Origin: Aricia agestis
Lineage: Eukaryota; Arthropoda; Insecta; Lepidoptera; Lycaenidae
DNA length: 64,000 bases
Direction: 5' to 3'
NCBI RefSeq assembly: GCF_905147365.1
Contig: NC_056423.1
Location: 4,506,501-4,570,500 of the forward strand
In this document: in pieces, positions 52,558 to 64,000 of the stretch
Numbering within the stretch: the stretch's first letter is position 1
Layout of the letters: each line of letters starts with the position of its first letter
Position numbers and translations under genes: made by a program
The notes under the pieces: generated by a model
Told to the model about the DNA's origin: nothing
Seen by the model: the letters and a program-made list of their open reading frames with translations, nothing else
Databases searched by the model: none

Positions 52558-52990
52558 AACCTATATCCGTACCATTATAGAGCAAAATTAGGCAAAAATT
52601 TGTGTTTTTTGTATGGGAGCCCCCTTAATTTTTTATTTTATTTTAATATTATTATTAAATATTAAAGTAGACATATAACTAAGGACCTTGAGAAAAATTC
52701 AAGTACCTACCTGTTGCTATTATTGATATAGAGCAAAAAAGGCCAAAAAATCGCGTTTCTTGTATGGGAGCCCCCCTTTAATATTACTTTTATTTTATTT
52801 TTAGTATTTGTTGTTACAGCGGCAATAGATATACATAATTTGTGAAAATTTCAACTCTCTAGCTATTACCGTTCTTGAGTTACAGCCTAGAGACAGACAG
52901 ACAGACAGACGGATAGACGGAAAGACAACGAAGTCCTTGTAATAGGATCCCGTTTTTACCCTTTGGGTACGTAAGTTCGTAAGTTAAAAG
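52558..52990 (+). repeat. 'GAGTCGGACTCGC' repeat, 5'-truncated copy
   Basis: CCGTACCATTATAGAGCAAAATTAGG to CCCTTTGGGTACG, colinear with 40146-40578. Confidence 0.65.
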
Positions 52991-53334
52991 AATAATCGTA
53001 GTCTTAGCATTTCTTTGCAAATATTTAATTAATAAGAATATTTCATTAATTATAATAATAATAATTAGTTACTTAACTATCAATCTATTTCAAGTTTACT
53101 TGTCTTAAAATATATTTTAATGCAAACAACATCGGTTTACGGTTAGTTAAAAACAAAAAAAAAAAGATTGCGTTTAAAGTTAAACGGCTATACCAAACAT
53201 CTTCGCGTCATCGATAGTGCGATGTAGGTGCCCAACAGTGACATCTCTTGTCGATTAGAGTGCATTAACGACTATATGAAACTGTTTGTGCAAGCTATAT
53301 CACGATGTAGACGACCAGCAGCGACATCTATTAT

Positions 53335-53602
53335 TATCAAGAGGAAAAAATAGCGAAATATCACGTTTGTTGTATAAGAGCCCCCCCGAAATATTAAATA
53401 AATTTGTTTTTAGTATTTAATGCTATAGCGGCAACAGAAATACATAATCGAGGAAAATTTCAACTCTCTAATTCTACCGTTCTTGAGATACATCCTAGAG
53501 ACAGATAGAATTACAGACAGACGGACAGACGGACAGCGGACAGACATCGAAGTCTCAGTAATAGGCTCCCGTTTTTACCCTATGGGTACTGAACCCTAAA
53601 AA
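53335..53602 (+). repeat. 'GAGTCGGACTCGC' repeat, 3' part
   Basis: AATATCACGTTTGTTGTATAAG, TTGAGATACATCC, the GACAGACGGACAGAC block and CCCTATGGGTACTGAACCCT. Confidence 0.65.
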
Positions 53603-53753
53603 ATGAACTAAATAAAAGAAAAAACAACGTAAACTAGCTAACAAAAAGAAATGAAATCCCACCAAAAACATTTTCATGTAAAAATGTTGCCAAGATGAGA
53701 ACATAATAATTTTATAGTTCGTCGTGTCAAAAAGTAGTGAGATCTCATGTAGA

Positions 53754-54110
53754 GCCAAGTTTCTAATCTTACATACTCAGCCCTAAATCTAAAAACCTTA
53801 ATTTTACAAAAATATTTGATGATTATATTATAATGTGTCAGCCGCACGAGAAGAATCTAAAAACTCTACACATCAGTCAAAATCGGTGGCTTGGCCATTT
53901 TGTTATTCGTCAGGTCTTTGAACTTAATGATATTATACCGTAACTAATGATAAATGGCCAGGCCACCAATTTTAACTAATGTGTAGAGTTTTTAGATTCT
54001 CCTCGTGCGGGTGACACATTATAATATTATTATCACATATTTTGCCGCGCTTTAGTGTAAAATTAAGGTTTTTAGATTTAGGGCTGAGTATGTAAGGTTA
54101 GAAACTTGGC
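53754..54110. mobile_element. Large fold-back element, 357 bp, arms of about 150 bp
   Basis: GCCAAGTTTCTAATCTTACA and TGTAAGGTTAGAAACTTGGC close a structure whose arms pair along most of their length (for example GAATCTAAAAACTCTACACA on both sides), with roughly 15% mismatches and an indel. Non-coding. Confidence 0.8.
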
Positions 54111-54372
54111 TACCGACCTTAAACATTCACCTGCGATCAAAGCGAAGTTCTAGGTCTTAAAATCGGGCCCTCGATTCCATTTATTTCGAGTACAAAGCAT
54201 TTTGTTAATCACGCAATCACTTTCCTACTTTATTTTCTTTGTTATTCAAAAATAATCACATTTATTTCCGGAATATAAGTGACCTAACGGCGTAATTTTT
54301 CACTTTTATTACAGCATTTGTCTACGAAAAACAAACAACAATGATAGCTATATTATGGGTATTCATTTTTTA

Positions 54373-54757
54373 GTGTGTGTAATGCCTCCGTGGTCTAGTG
54401 GTATAGAGCGCGGCTCTTGACTCGGAGGTCGTGGGTTCGATTCCCGCGTTGGAAACATTTTATTTCTAAGTTTGGTTAGGACAATGCAGGCTGATTGTCT
54501 GATAAGTAAGATAATCCATGCGTCGGATGGGCATGTAAAAAGTCGGTCCTGCGCCTGATCTCTCGCCAGTTGTGTCGGTCTTCCGTCCCACTGGGTTATG
54601 AGAGTAAAGGAATAGAGAGTGCTCTTGTGTACTGCGCACACACTTGGGCACTATAAAATTACTCCTGCATAGCTGCCCTGGTTTTAATGATGATGATGGT
54701 TTTAATGATGAATCGGCCACCGTCGCCGAAACCGGTGTGGGAGCTATTATTATTATT
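54373..54757 (+). mobile_element. tRNA-SINE-1, full-length copy with 12-bp target duplication
   Basis: The tRNA-like head (54384-54452) has A box TGGTCTAGTGG (54391-54401) and B box GGTTCGATTCC (54434-54444); then a body and an (ATT)n tail. ATTCATTTTTTA flanks it at 54361-54372 and 54758-54769. The repeated body and tail show it is a SINE, not a tRNA gene. Confidence 0.9.
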
Positions 54758-54785
54758 ATTCATTTTTTATGATAACTCAGACATC

Positions 54786-55145
54786 CATGCTAATATTATA
54801 AATGCGAAAGTGTGTCTGTCTGTCTACTACCTCCTCCACCTCTTGCCCAAACCGTTGAACCGATTTTGCTGAAATTTTGTATAAAGACACTTTCAGTCCC
54901 ACGAAAGGACATTTTTATTAGGTAACTAGATGACAACTCCGTTGCGCCGAAATTCGTTTGTCGTGCGGGAACCGTACATTTTTCCGGGATAAAAAGTATT
55001 CTATGTCCTTTTCCGGGACTCAAGGAATCATAATACCAAATTTCAGCAAAATCGGTTCAGCGGTTTGGGCGTGAAGAGGTAACAGACAGACAGACAGACA
55101 CACTTTCGAATTTATAATAATATTAGTATTGATATTAGTATGGAA
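54786..55145. mobile_element. Two Helitron-like copies in opposite orientation
   Basis: A plus copy (ATCCATGCTAATATTATAAATGCG..., 54790-54920) is cut short and meets a minus copy whose CTAG end is at 54924-54927 and whose start lies near 55145 (inverse of ATAATATTAGTATTGAT). A clear A|TC and CTAG|T are visible at the outer or inner ends. Confidence 0.6.
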
Positions 55146-55492
55146 GTATGGATTTTTATCTCGGAAAAATGTAAGGTTTACAAACGAGCGAGCGCCCTAT
55201 CCTCCGACCTTCCTATAATACTCGTAATCACGATTCGAGATACGAATAAAAAACGTGGAATTTAATTTGAGCAGTCCATAACAGTTAAGCGTCGTTAAAT
55301 TTTAAATGCTAAAGCGTTCGAGATTGGAAAACAAAAGCAATTTTTCTCAACCGTGCCCACTCGGGGATTCCCCGCAGTAAATTGTGTTGCCGACAAGTTA
55401 GCAATATCGGTATTATTGGCTATGGCATTCTGATTATTTTTACCTTGTAATAGTCTACTCTATCTAATCCATACTAATATTATATACTAATA
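55146..55492. other. Stretch without recognised genes
   Basis: Nothing supported. Confidence 0.4.
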
Positions 55493-55815
55493 CTAGCTGT
55501 CTCGGCAAAAGTTGCTTTGCCATAATATAAATCAAGTATTTCGCCCATATTAGGTATTTTATTGAAGTGACTAAATAAGTATGCCACCATGGCAACGTCC
55601 ATCGCTATCCCGTCGCACAAACAATAGTCGCCGTCAGTCTCGAGTTGTAATAATTTACTATTATTTATTCAACAAATGCACTTGTCAATATAAAAAGTAC
55701 CCAGTATCCGATTCTCAGACCCACTGAATATGCATATAAAATTTGGTTAAAATCAGTAAAGCCGTTTCGGAGGAGGACGCGGCCTAACATTGTGACACGA
55801 GAATTTTATATATAA
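55493..55815. repeat. Dispersed repeat, copy 2 (see 3966-4290)
   Basis: Near-identical to copy 1, with a small indel at GTTTCGGAGGAGGACGCGG. Same orientation. Confidence 0.75.
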
Positions 55816-55821
55816 GAAGAT

Positions 55822-56012
55822 AATGTTATAAATGTGAAAGTGCGTCTGTCTGTTACCTCTTCACGCCCAAACCACAGAACTGATTTTGCTGAAATTTGGC
55901 ATGGAGATACTTTGAGTCCCGCGAAAGGACAGGACAAAGGATACTTTTTATCCTGGAAAAATCGACGGTTCTTGCAAGATAAACGAAGTTTGGGAGTCAT
56001 CTAGTCTTTAAT
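55822..56012 (+). mobile_element. Helitron-like copy
   Basis: ATAATGTTATAAATGTGAAAGTGCG...TTACCTCTTCACGCCCAAACC...GGAGTCATCTAGT; ends CTAG|T. Confidence 0.65.
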
Positions 56013-56019
56013 ATAATGT

Positions 56020-56545
56020 GTGCTGTATAATATTATTGAGTACAATAATTTTGTGTGGAATTATTCTAAAAGGGCATCGCGATAGAACCATTACACGTCA
56101 TTATGAATAATTTATTCGGCTTGACATCAAATAAATTATGAAAAAGTATTATCATGATTGTAACAATGTAAAGACGCTCTGGGTTATGAATTTGTCACGT
56201 GTCTATTGACCTTTAGAATTCTACCGAGTCGATATAACGACAGCAATATGCAGTTTGAACTTTATTACCAAGCAATAAGGTTCGTAATTAAAAAACTGCG
56301 TTTGCTGGAGACTACACAGTAATTTCATCAATAACAAATATACCAACTTTTATATTACACTGAGTAATAAATGTAGGCCACAAAACAGGAAAAGGAGATT
56401 GTTTTTTCATGTCTCGAATTTGTGGGTTCAGTAACCCTAAACACAACTATAACGTTGCGTCAATTATAATATTATTATTTTGATGCTTTCTATACATGAG
56501 AGGTTTTGGGGTTAAGTTCTAATAAGATAATACAATTCGTTTCTA
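56020..56545. other. AT-rich stretch without recognised genes
   Basis: Nothing supported. Confidence 0.4.
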
Positions 56546-56546
56546 A

Positions 56547-56576
56547 CTTACTTGTAAACATTCGTTTACAAGTAAG
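56547..56576. repeat. Perfect palindrome: 13-bp arms, 4-nt spacer
   Basis: CTTACTTGTAAAC-ATTC-GTTTACAAGTAAG. Confidence 0.85.
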
Positions 56577-56813
56577 ATGTATTTTATTGAAACTTTAACA
56601 TTACATTTTAATTTTAAATAAGCCTAAGGTGCCTTTGTATTGGTAAAATATTTTTGTGACGCCAAAAAATAAGAAGATAATGTTTAGGCCAATAGAAGTT
56701 GCATTAGAAATGTATTACTTATCTCTACTTTTTAATTTTGAAACAACAACGAAACCAACATAGTCTTATCGCCTGTATTCACTGTGATAAGTAATAAGTG
56801 CAGGTGATTATTT

Positions 56814-56905
56814 CAGGTGATTTGTGATCAGGAGAAAGTAAAGAAATAAGTGTGGACAGCGACTGATTAGTGCTTTACTTTTTCCTAATCACTGATCACC
56901 TGCAC
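56814..56905. repeat. Imperfect fold-back, about 30-bp arms
   Basis: CAGGTGATTTGTGATCAGGA...AAGTAAAG mirrors CTTTACTTTTTCCTAATCACTGATCACCTG; the GTGCAGGTGAT motif repeats outside the left arm. Confidence 0.6.
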
Positions 56906-57079
56906 TCGGACGAATGGAAGTGAATATACTCACAACAGAATTACCTCATTTAGGTAACTCTATTATCGATTTTTAATTCTACTCCGAGAATTTCTCATGT
57001 AAAAAAAACATGACAGGTGTCAAGGGACACTCTAATGGAACGAAGTTATTTCTTATGTTCAAGAAACCTGTATACATAC

Positions 57080-57453
57080 AAGGTACAATTAAACCTTCCT
57101 GCCTAATTTTTTCCAGGGCTTAGGTATCATTAGGAGAGTCCATTTAACAAAAAAAAAAAGGATGTTATTTTTTTTCAATGATATATTTTATCCCATTTAA
57201 AATCGTTGCAGAACGGACACTCGTGGCGCGGGGAAATGAGAGGGGGTAACGCGGGATGAGGCGCGCGCGCGGGGTGCGTCACGCGCGGCCGACGCATCGT
57301 GTCCATTAATTGTAGTGTTTTTTAGGATAACTTTCGGAAGGTATTTCTCAAAATTTTAGTACAGAGTGACTATAAAAGAAAAAATACGTGTATTTTTATT
57401 TTTAATAAGGATCAATATATCAAAATTTGGCAGGAAGGTTTAATTGCACCCTG
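57080..57453. mobile_element. MITE, 374 bp, TA flanks, CAGGGTGCAATTAAACC-type ends
   Basis: CAAGGTACAATTAAACCTTC at the left mirrors GAAGGTTTAATTGCACCCTG at the right, TA on both sides (57078-57079, 57454-57455), consistent with Tc1/mariner. A GC-rich block (57210-57300) lies inside. Confidence 0.75.
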
Positions 57454-57490
57454 TATAATAATTATACACGTAATATAATAAATATACAAG

Positions 57491-57825
57491 ACGTGGGAGA
57501 GCCATGCTTCGGCACGGATGGGTTGGCTCGACCGGAGAAATACCACGTCCTCACAGAAAACCGGCGTGAAACAGCGCTTGCGCTGTGTTTCGCCGAGTGA
57601 GTGAGTTTACCGGAGGCCCAATCCCCTACCCTATTCCCTTCCCTTCCCTCCCTTATTCCGTTCCCTTTCCATCCCTACCTTCCCCTATTACCCTATTCCC
57701 TCTTAATAGGCCGGCAACGCACCTGCAGCTCTTCTGATGCTGCGAGTGTCCATGAGCGACGGAAGTTGCTTTCCACCAGGTGACCCGTTTGCTCGTTTGC
57801 CCCCTTATTGCATAAAAAAAAAAAA
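57491..57825 (+). mobile_element. SINE-like family P, copy H
   Basis: Full copy from ACGTGGGAGAGCC to CTTATTGCAT plus A12. Confidence 0.8.
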
Positions 57826-57837
57826 CACTCAACAATA

Positions 57838-58010
57838 TTAAAAAAACGCCATCCAGTTGACGCACAGTAATACTTAGATACTAATAACGCCCTCTGCCCC
57901 TAACATGCAGGTACTAATAAAAAAGTGTCGAGGTCAAATCAAGGTCAAATATCGTTCTGTCTAGCCTTCAGATATACGCCGAACGCGCGATAAGGAACTC
58001 TGTTCCAATA
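57838..58010. repeat. Dispersed repeat (inverse of 24717-24905)
   Basis: AACGCCATCCAGTTGACGCAC, AACGCCCTCTGCCCCTAAC and GCGATAAGGAACTCTGTTCC match the inverse of the earlier copy. Confidence 0.65.
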
Positions 58011-58329
58011 ACGTGTTATTATTAGAAGAGTACATAAAAACTACAAAGCTATTAATCATGAGAGCACTTACTTTCTACTCTAAAGCCGCCGAGAACTTCC
58101 CCGGCAACTGTTACTTACACATTTTATTTGTTAAGTATTCCCAGTGTACCCGTCTTAAGGTAGCTTTTCGATGCCGCAAGCGACCGCACCGACAAAAATT
58201 CAATACAAAGCCTAACTAAACCGTTGTAAAAAACCGACGAAAGGAACTCGGAGCCAACATCCAAGAGGTGAAAAATTCTTCTTTTTAAAAACTGTGTAAA
58301 GATGACAAACAATATCAGCACTCAATAGG

Positions 58330-58720
58330 GTGTTGTAATATTCTAGTGCCGCCTAGAGGCACGCTAGAGCGTGAAAACATTGCAGTAAATATTACTATTT
58401 ATATAAGTATCTACGACATTTTGCCCGCGGCTTCGCTCGCGTTAAGAAGTATTATTATATAAAAAAAATACAAACTTTCATCCCCTGTTTTAACCCCTTG
58501 CAGGTGGAATTGATCAAAATACTTTCTTAGCGGATGTCTACGTCATAATATCTACCTGAATGCCAAATTTAAGCCCGATCTGTCCAGTGGTTTGGGCTGT
58601 GCGTTGATAGATCACCATGTCAGTCAGTCACCTTTGAGTTTTATATATATAGATATTATACTGCAATGTTTTCATGCTAGAGGCAGCGCCAGCATAGACA
58701 GTAAACAAAAAGTTTTCTTC
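58330..58720. mobile_element. MITE-like element with an inserted Helitron-like/other repeat
   Basis: GTGAAAACATTGCAGTAAATA near 58371 mirrors TATACTGCAATGTTTTCATGC near 58658. Between them lies a separate repeat beginning TTGCCCGCGGCTTCGCTCGC. The outer CAGCATAGACAGTAAACAAAAAG recurs inverted at 8092-8113. Confidence 0.45.
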
Positions 58721-59248
58721 GACGTTTTACAACGTTTCTGTCTATATTCTGATATGACGTTTGCAACAGTCTGACTATTATCTGTTATTAGCATTACCCT
58801 CTGGTTAGGGTCATGTTAGGGTCAATAGAGATGAAGAGACAAACTATCAAAATTGAGAAAACATGTAGACAAAATTTTCTCGTTGTGAGCATGCTAGACA
58901 CACCCCCTCCCTCCGCGGACTCGGTACGGTTAACATCGTCTGACGTGCGCTCCGGGAATTAAAATCTTTTTCGGTGGTGAAAATTGTTAATTGCGTGCTG
59001 AGTGTGTGTAAAAAGCTAGGTAACGGTGTAATCTACGTTTACTGTAAGTTTTTGAACACGTTTGCCCATATTTTATTGGATTTAACTCGGTAAGTAATTC
59101 CCTTTGTTCATTTTTAACAGTAAGGAATTGTAGGTAAGTAAAAATATTGTATCGTCGGTACCGCGCGCGCTGCGCCGGGCGCCCGGCCTTGCGATCAGCT
59201 GGTGATAAATAGTGTTAATGTTGTTGTTAACTTTGAAAACAAGACATA

Positions 59249-60560
59249 ATGTCTAGTCATAATAACATGCCGTCAGATAAAAATACCAACCCATTTGAAA
59301 GAAGGGACGGCATACCTCGGTCCCCGCCAACTTCATCCGGCAAACGTTTGCTGTTCCAACTATCGCCTTCATCCGTGTCACCAGTCGAAAAACGTCACCA
59401 ACCCATAAGGGACGAACCGCAGTCCCCGGTCATTTCATTATTAGACACTAGCAGCGCAGTCGATGATTCGTTTAATTACTGCGAGTTAGTCCGCGAAGCG
59501 TCCTCGTACTTGGGAAAAATTAACGAATTCGCTAACGACACAGTCTCGAGGCGCAATAACTTTGCCAATAAATCAGATATAATGAACTTAACACAAAAAC
59601 TACCAACCATAGTTTCTCTTCTTGCCATTAAAAACTCGTCACTTGAAACCAAAGTCACGAATTTGGAGCGAGATTTACTATCCGTTAAACTTAATCAGGT
59701 CGTGAAACCGGCCCCCGCGGTGCCTCCGGTCTCTTATTCCGAGGCCCTCAAACTGAAACTCGCGAAATCGGTTCCCCCGTCGAGACACGTAAACCACTCC
59801 CGTGTGTTATAGCCTACCCCACGCAGGAAAAATCGGCGGAATTAAAATCGGCAACTGAGACCAAGCAGGCTTTGATGAAGGTCATAAACCCGGCCGACGG
59901 TTTTCAATTTTACGGCGTTAAGAAAACAGCTAATTCGGGCGTGCTTCTGCGCCTCACGAGCGAGTCGCAAGTTAAAAAATTAAAGACAGTCAAAGCGCTA
60001 AGATCTGCCGGCCTCCGTCTCGAGACACCCAAGGGGCGTAGCCCGCGCATCCTCATCAAAGATGTTCCACAACACATTACTGACGATAATTTTCTATTAT
60101 CCCTGTACAACCAAAACGTAAACGGCGAAATTAATGTGACTCAAGATCAATTCATGAGTTCGACAAAAATAGTAAGACGTCGTATTTTAAACAAAGAATA
60201 CAAAAACCGTAAATGGTTAGGTATCGAACTAGACCCTAAAGTGCGTCAACACCTCATCGAAACAAAGGAAAACTTTTTATCGACTGGGCGATGTGTCGCT
60301 TTGTAGATGACGTCGAACTCGTGCGCTGCGCTAACTGTTAACAGTATGGGCACACCGCTAAATTCTGTCGTGACACAAAGCCATGCTGTAAACATTGCGC
60401 CGGAGGTCATAGCTCGGATAGCTGACCAAAAAAAGATAAAGACGACTTTAAGCCGGTTTGCGGTAGTTGTTTGTGATATAAAAAACCGACCGACCACCCC
60501 ATAGGCTCCCCAGATTGTCCTACGTATAAGTCTAAAATGGAGCAACTTATTTTAACGACT
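59249..60560 (+). pseudogene. R1-clade ORF1 (Gag-like), broken
   Basis: It would encode the RNA-binding protein of the retrotransposon particle. From ATG 59249 a Ser/Pro-rich region leads to a coiled-coil-like stretch (about residues 110-145), stopping at 59812. The next frame (from before 59872) covers a conserved Gag core (RILIKDVPQHIT, NRKWLGIELDP) to 60306. A further shift gives Cys-His motifs starting VRCANC, then HTAKFC, with internal stops (TAA after CANC, later TGAs) through about 60550. Several CCHC knuckles in ORF1 are a hallmark of R1/Jockey-group elements. At least two frameshifts and three stops are present. Confidence 0.85.
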
Positions 60561-60564
60561 CGGT

Positions 60565-62759
60565 ATGGATAGTTTGAATAAAGGACAGTTAAACCTTCAC
60601 AATAATAAGCACGCAACGATAGAATTAGAAAAGTTGGTTTCCGATTACAAGTTAGATTGGTGCTCGTACAGGAGCAATATCAATTCGTGTCGCTACGGTC
60701 GAAGATAGTACAAATTAATAACCTAGCTCGTGCGGGTATTTATACACACCTCAGTCTCGATTTTCAGTCACGGCCTTAACTAACCTTTCGACGTCGCACT
60801 GTGCGGTAGCCGAGGTATCGTGTACTCAGTTTAGACTTTACGTTGTAAGCTGCTATTTTCAGTACTCGGACTCCGTAGGTCCACATTTACATCAACTTCG
60901 CCGCGTATTACAATCTCTCGCGGGTAATAAAATTATTATTGGCGCCAACGTCAATGCATCCTCGCCCTTATGGCACGGCCAGCTTAGGTACACTGACCGC
61001 GACCGACGTACCGCTGTAGAAGACTTTATTGCGGAGTTCGAATCGTCGATTGACGTCACGCTATCTAGCGCGTACATCCAGATTAGGAATTGGCGTGTCC
61101 TTCCCGATGCGTCATGTAGTGATCACCGCTTACTGGTGTACGAGTTTTCTCGTGCGGTCCCGAGTCATACCGTAGTCAATTCTAATGACTATAAATACAA
61201 TGTTAAGAACGGCGATTGGAAATTATTCCGCTCCCTCATTACCGCTCATGCCGGAGACTTCACTCGGCCGGATTTAAACGTTAATGAGTGCGCGGAAATT
61301 ATGTCAAACACATTTGTTTACTGTGCCGATGTAGCCTTGGGTCGTAGACTGTAAAAAAGATCACAACTGTAAATGGTGGAACAGTAAACTTCTTAATCTT
61401 CGTCGGGAATTTAGAAGGGCCAGGCGCAAAATTAATAATCTTCGTAAATCTGGCCACGACCGTTCGGATGATAATTACATAATTAGTTTAAATAACCTAC
61501 GCATTTCAAGGTCACGTTATCGCGCTGCCGTGACATTAGCGAAAAATAATATGCTGAAGAATGCCGCGAATAGACTGGATAAAGAGGGTCCCTGGTCCTC
61601 TTTATATCACGAGCTTAAGCCCAGTAGTAGTAATGAGCCAAACTTTTTCTCAAATATTAAAATTAACAACTCTTACACCTGTAGTTTAGAGGAAACGGCG
61701 AAGGCATATCTAAACGTTCTCATCCCAGGGAAATCGACTGTGGACGCGGCGTTAGAAGTAAGAAAAATAGTTAATTTGTCGGATACTAAATACGTGGTCG
61801 CTATTTCATTAGATATTTCCGGGGCCTTCGACCATGCCTGGTGGCCGATGGTGCTATTAAAACTAAAAAATCGAGGGTGTTACTGCAGTATTTATTCTAT
61901 AGTACATTCTTACTTTTCTAAAGGTTAAACTAAGCTTCGTCTAGGACATTGTACACATGTCAAGGATCGGTAATTTCGCCTAAATTATGGAACATCGGAT
62001 TCGACGATTTGTTAAGTCTTCCACTTCCACCGCTTTGTATACTAGTTGGTTACGCCGATGACGGGTTTCTTATCGTTCAAGCAAACTCGCGTTCCGAAAT
62101 TGAATCTAAAGCCAACAGTAGTCTTAATTTAATATCTGACTGGGGTAAGCGTAATCGTCTGAAATTCGCCGCGCAAAAAACTTACCAAATTCTTTTAAAA
62201 GGTTCCCTTATATCTTCCCCTAGCATTAAAATATTGTCAATATTAACGTTAAGCACAAACAGTCACTCTGTTATCTTGGTTTTTACTTAGAAAATAAATT
62301 TACATTTTTAGAACATATAATTCAAACCGGCGAGAAAGCGAATCGCAACTTTTACTCCTTTACCAAAATATCTACGTCGACATGGGGCCTCTCATTCAAA
62401 TTTATAAATTTTTCCCTAACATTGAACGACTATCCAAACATTGGATGGATATTGATCACTGCGTTTCTCAATTCCTGACCGGTCATGGAAATTTTAAGGC
62501 CAAACTCTACGGATTTAATCTGGTAGCATCACCCATGTGCGAGTGCTCGACCGAAGGCAACATGTTTGTACAAACAGCTCATCATGTTCTCTGGGAGTGC
62601 AGTCTCTGGCAGGACGAAAGAACTACAATACTAAACAACCTACTTTGCACATCTGGTGTCGCATACTACGGTAATCTTGTGGACAGCGCTAGGAACTTCC
62701 GTGCCTTCAAGCGTTTTTGTCACAATTACTATTGGCAACAGTCTAACACAATAAATTAA
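60565..62759 (+). pseudogene. R1-clade ORF2 (endonuclease-RT), broken with internal deletions
   Basis: It starts at ATG 60565 (NLHNNKHATIELEKL, the usual R1-type opening). The endonuclease is scattered over frames: LVQEQYQFVS, NKIIIGANVNASSPLWH, and SCSDHRLLVYEF near 61110. RT remnants follow: AISLDISGAFDHAWWPMV, TCQGSVISPKLWNI and VGYADDGFLIV (about 62050), so the YADD box is kept. Between ETAKAYLNVLIP and GKSTVDAALEV (about 61725) most of the N-terminal RT appears deleted, and a second deletion lies near 62385. The C-terminal zinc-binding motif (CECSTEG...HHVLWECSLW) and the end at 62759 are typical of R1-clade ORF2. Length is well short of the usual thousand-plus residues. Confidence 0.87.
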
Positions 62760-63134
62760 TTTAGCTCTAGCGTAGTAGTCACTATTACGAGTATTATTAA
62801 CGTTTATTCCCGTGGTGCTTCCCCCTTCCAGTTCTTTGACTTTCCGTCACTGCAACTTTGTGCTGTCTCCCGCTTTATATTGGGGAGAGAATCTGGAATT
62901 CTTCCTACTCCTCCTATTTTCTTCTGATTAATTTCGTTGCGGGTCCCAAAACAGCTTTAGCATGTCCCTCGGGCTCCCTGAGATCATATCAAAGGGTTTT
63001 CGTGGTTGGATGCCGCTGTCGATCCTGGCGACACAAGAGATACAGTGGTGGGAATATGTAGTGGGCCAAAGCCCGTTTAAAAAAAAAATGCTAGACACAC
63101 TGGATAAAATTTTGTTTACGAGGTTATGCTAAAA

Positions 63135-63315
63135 AATTTAACTAAATTTTCGCAAGTTTACGTGTATAAAGCGTTTTGTCGTAACATAGCGGCGCGCCGC
63201 TCTGTTACGGCGTCATAGGTTTCTAGACCATTGTCGGTAGAAAATGAAACCTAAGTCATAAAGTGGCATTTTTTCAAATTTTTGTCGGTCGCGATCGCTT
63301 GCGGAAAATATCGGA
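63135..63315. mobile_element. Fold-back MITE, 'CACTTTATGAC' family, partial copy 3
   Basis: AAGTCATAAAGTGGCATTTTTTCAAATTTTTGTCGGTCGCGATCGCTTGCGG matches the right arm of 2638-2829. It also holds a near-palindrome GTAACATAGCGGCGCGCCGCTCTGTTAC (63181-63208). The left arm is weak. Confidence 0.55.
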
Positions 63316-63524
63316 AAGCCACCATTACTTTAGTTATGTTACTTCGGTAGTTTTAATACGGCTACGACTGTAAGTCGAGTCTCTGGAGAGCCTAGTACTA
63401 AAACTTTCATTACTAATCATGTGATAGTATTTTTAATAGACTGTGTTATGGTAGTTTTATGTTCTTGTTTTAATGGATGCAGGTTTTGCCTTTTCTTGTG
63501 TAAAAATTGACGTAATTTTTTAAA

Positions 63525-64000
63525 GGCTGGATTTACACGCGACGGTCCAAACGCGCGGTCTGGCGGCTACACCGCGACTCGCGAGATTAAAAGCAAATGT
63601 ATATAAAGCTAGTTTCAGACTACGCTATAATATATTAGCATAATATTATAGTATATAGCTCATAGCACAAGAATATGACACACCATACATTGTTATCAAC
63701 ACGCGTCAAGAACCAATCTGCCTGTAAAGTTTTTATTGAAAATGGTCAATACTATAAGGCCGTTTTTTAAACTGACTTCCGCTGGTCATTTGGTTCTGTG
63801 GAGTATTATCTTACTATATGTGAAATATTAGGACGTTCCAATATAAGGACGCTCAAAGAGCTATAAAACATTATCTACCTGATTTTCGGGTGATGTTTTC
63901 GATAGTTATTTTTAGCTTTACCAAAATGGCGTTGCAAAATATGTTCTCGTAGCGCATAACTTATGCATGCATGTCTTAGCACGTCCGTTTCATTATTATA
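63525..64000. other. AT-rich end of window with a MITE-like terminus
   Basis: GGCTGGATTTACACGCGACGGTCC with GCGGCTACACCGCGACTCGCG resembles the element at 31942-32100; no partner end is seen in the window. Nothing else is supported. Confidence 0.35.

Larger units (their letters stand above)
58904..63087 (+). mobile_element. R1-clade non-LTR retrotransposon with 13-bp target duplication
   Basis: ATGCTAGACACAC occurs exactly at 58891-58903 and 63088-63100. The element begins CCCCTCCCTCCGCGGACTCG and ends GCCCGTTTAAAAAAAAAA. It has a 5' UTR of about 345 bp, ORF1 with zinc-knuckle remnants, ORF2 with endonuclease, RT and a C-terminal Cys/His motif, and a 3' UTR. The perfect duplication shows a complete insertion, yet the coding regions are broken. 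Confidence 0.92.

Noticed and set aside
54384..54452. Functional tRNA gene
   Set aside because: A SINE body, an (ATT)n tail and a 12-bp target duplication surround it; related copies exist at 25596, 34160 and 37660.

Overview
The window looks like AT-rich intergenic DNA from a moth or butterfly (Lepidoptera). The evidence is the repeat content: many copies of repeat types I know from lepidopteran genomes. These include short Helitron-like copies with the A|TC...CTAG|T boundary, (ATT)n-tailed tRNA-derived SINEs, a poly(A) retroposon with a C+T-rich centre, a dispersed repeat ending near 'GAGTCGGACTCGC', and dozens of small inverted-repeat MITEs. No bacterial or viral gene organisation is present. 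The order-level call is inference; I cannot name a species.

Almost all long reading frames belong to transposable elements. (1) 10668-16648, minus: a Ty3/gypsy-type LTR retrotransposon with one uninterrupted Gag-Pol frame, a complete 5' LTR (558 bp), a primer-binding site and polypurine tract, and a 3' LTR cut down to its first 142 bp. (2) About 19444-22624, plus: a non-LTR element (called LINE-A here) with a broken endonuclease-RT frame. Truncated LINE-A pieces lie at 9766-10158 and 47528-47627. (3) 27914-31626, minus: a second non-LTR element (LINE-B) with an intact 943-residue endonuclease-RT frame. It sits inside an older repeat and is bounded by a 9-bp target duplication. (4) 48558-49848: a mariner element with 27-bp terminal repeats, a TA duplication and a once-frameshifted transposase. 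(5) 58904-63087, plus: an R1-clade non-LTR element with a perfect 13-bp target duplication and a poly(A) tail, but decayed ORFs with internal deletions.

Two blocks may come from other genes. At 1272-1598 (minus) a GC-rich, exon-like block follows a good splice acceptor but carries two TGA codons or a compensating frameshift pair. At 22811-22923 (plus) the first exon of a THAP-domain protein, with a splice donor, sits inside a 971-bp element with terminal inverted repeats, probably a non-autonomous derivative of a THAP-transposase transposon.

The rest is a mosaic of MITEs, many flanked by TTA/TAA as in PIF/Harbinger elements, plus SINEs, Helitron-like copies, microsatellites and a 20-bp tandem repeat at 44695-45184 that is open in all three forward frames. 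A recurring oddity is short, nearly perfect snap-back palindromes with very short spacers. Several lie inside otherwise ordinary repeat copies, so they look like local inverted duplications rather than insertions.
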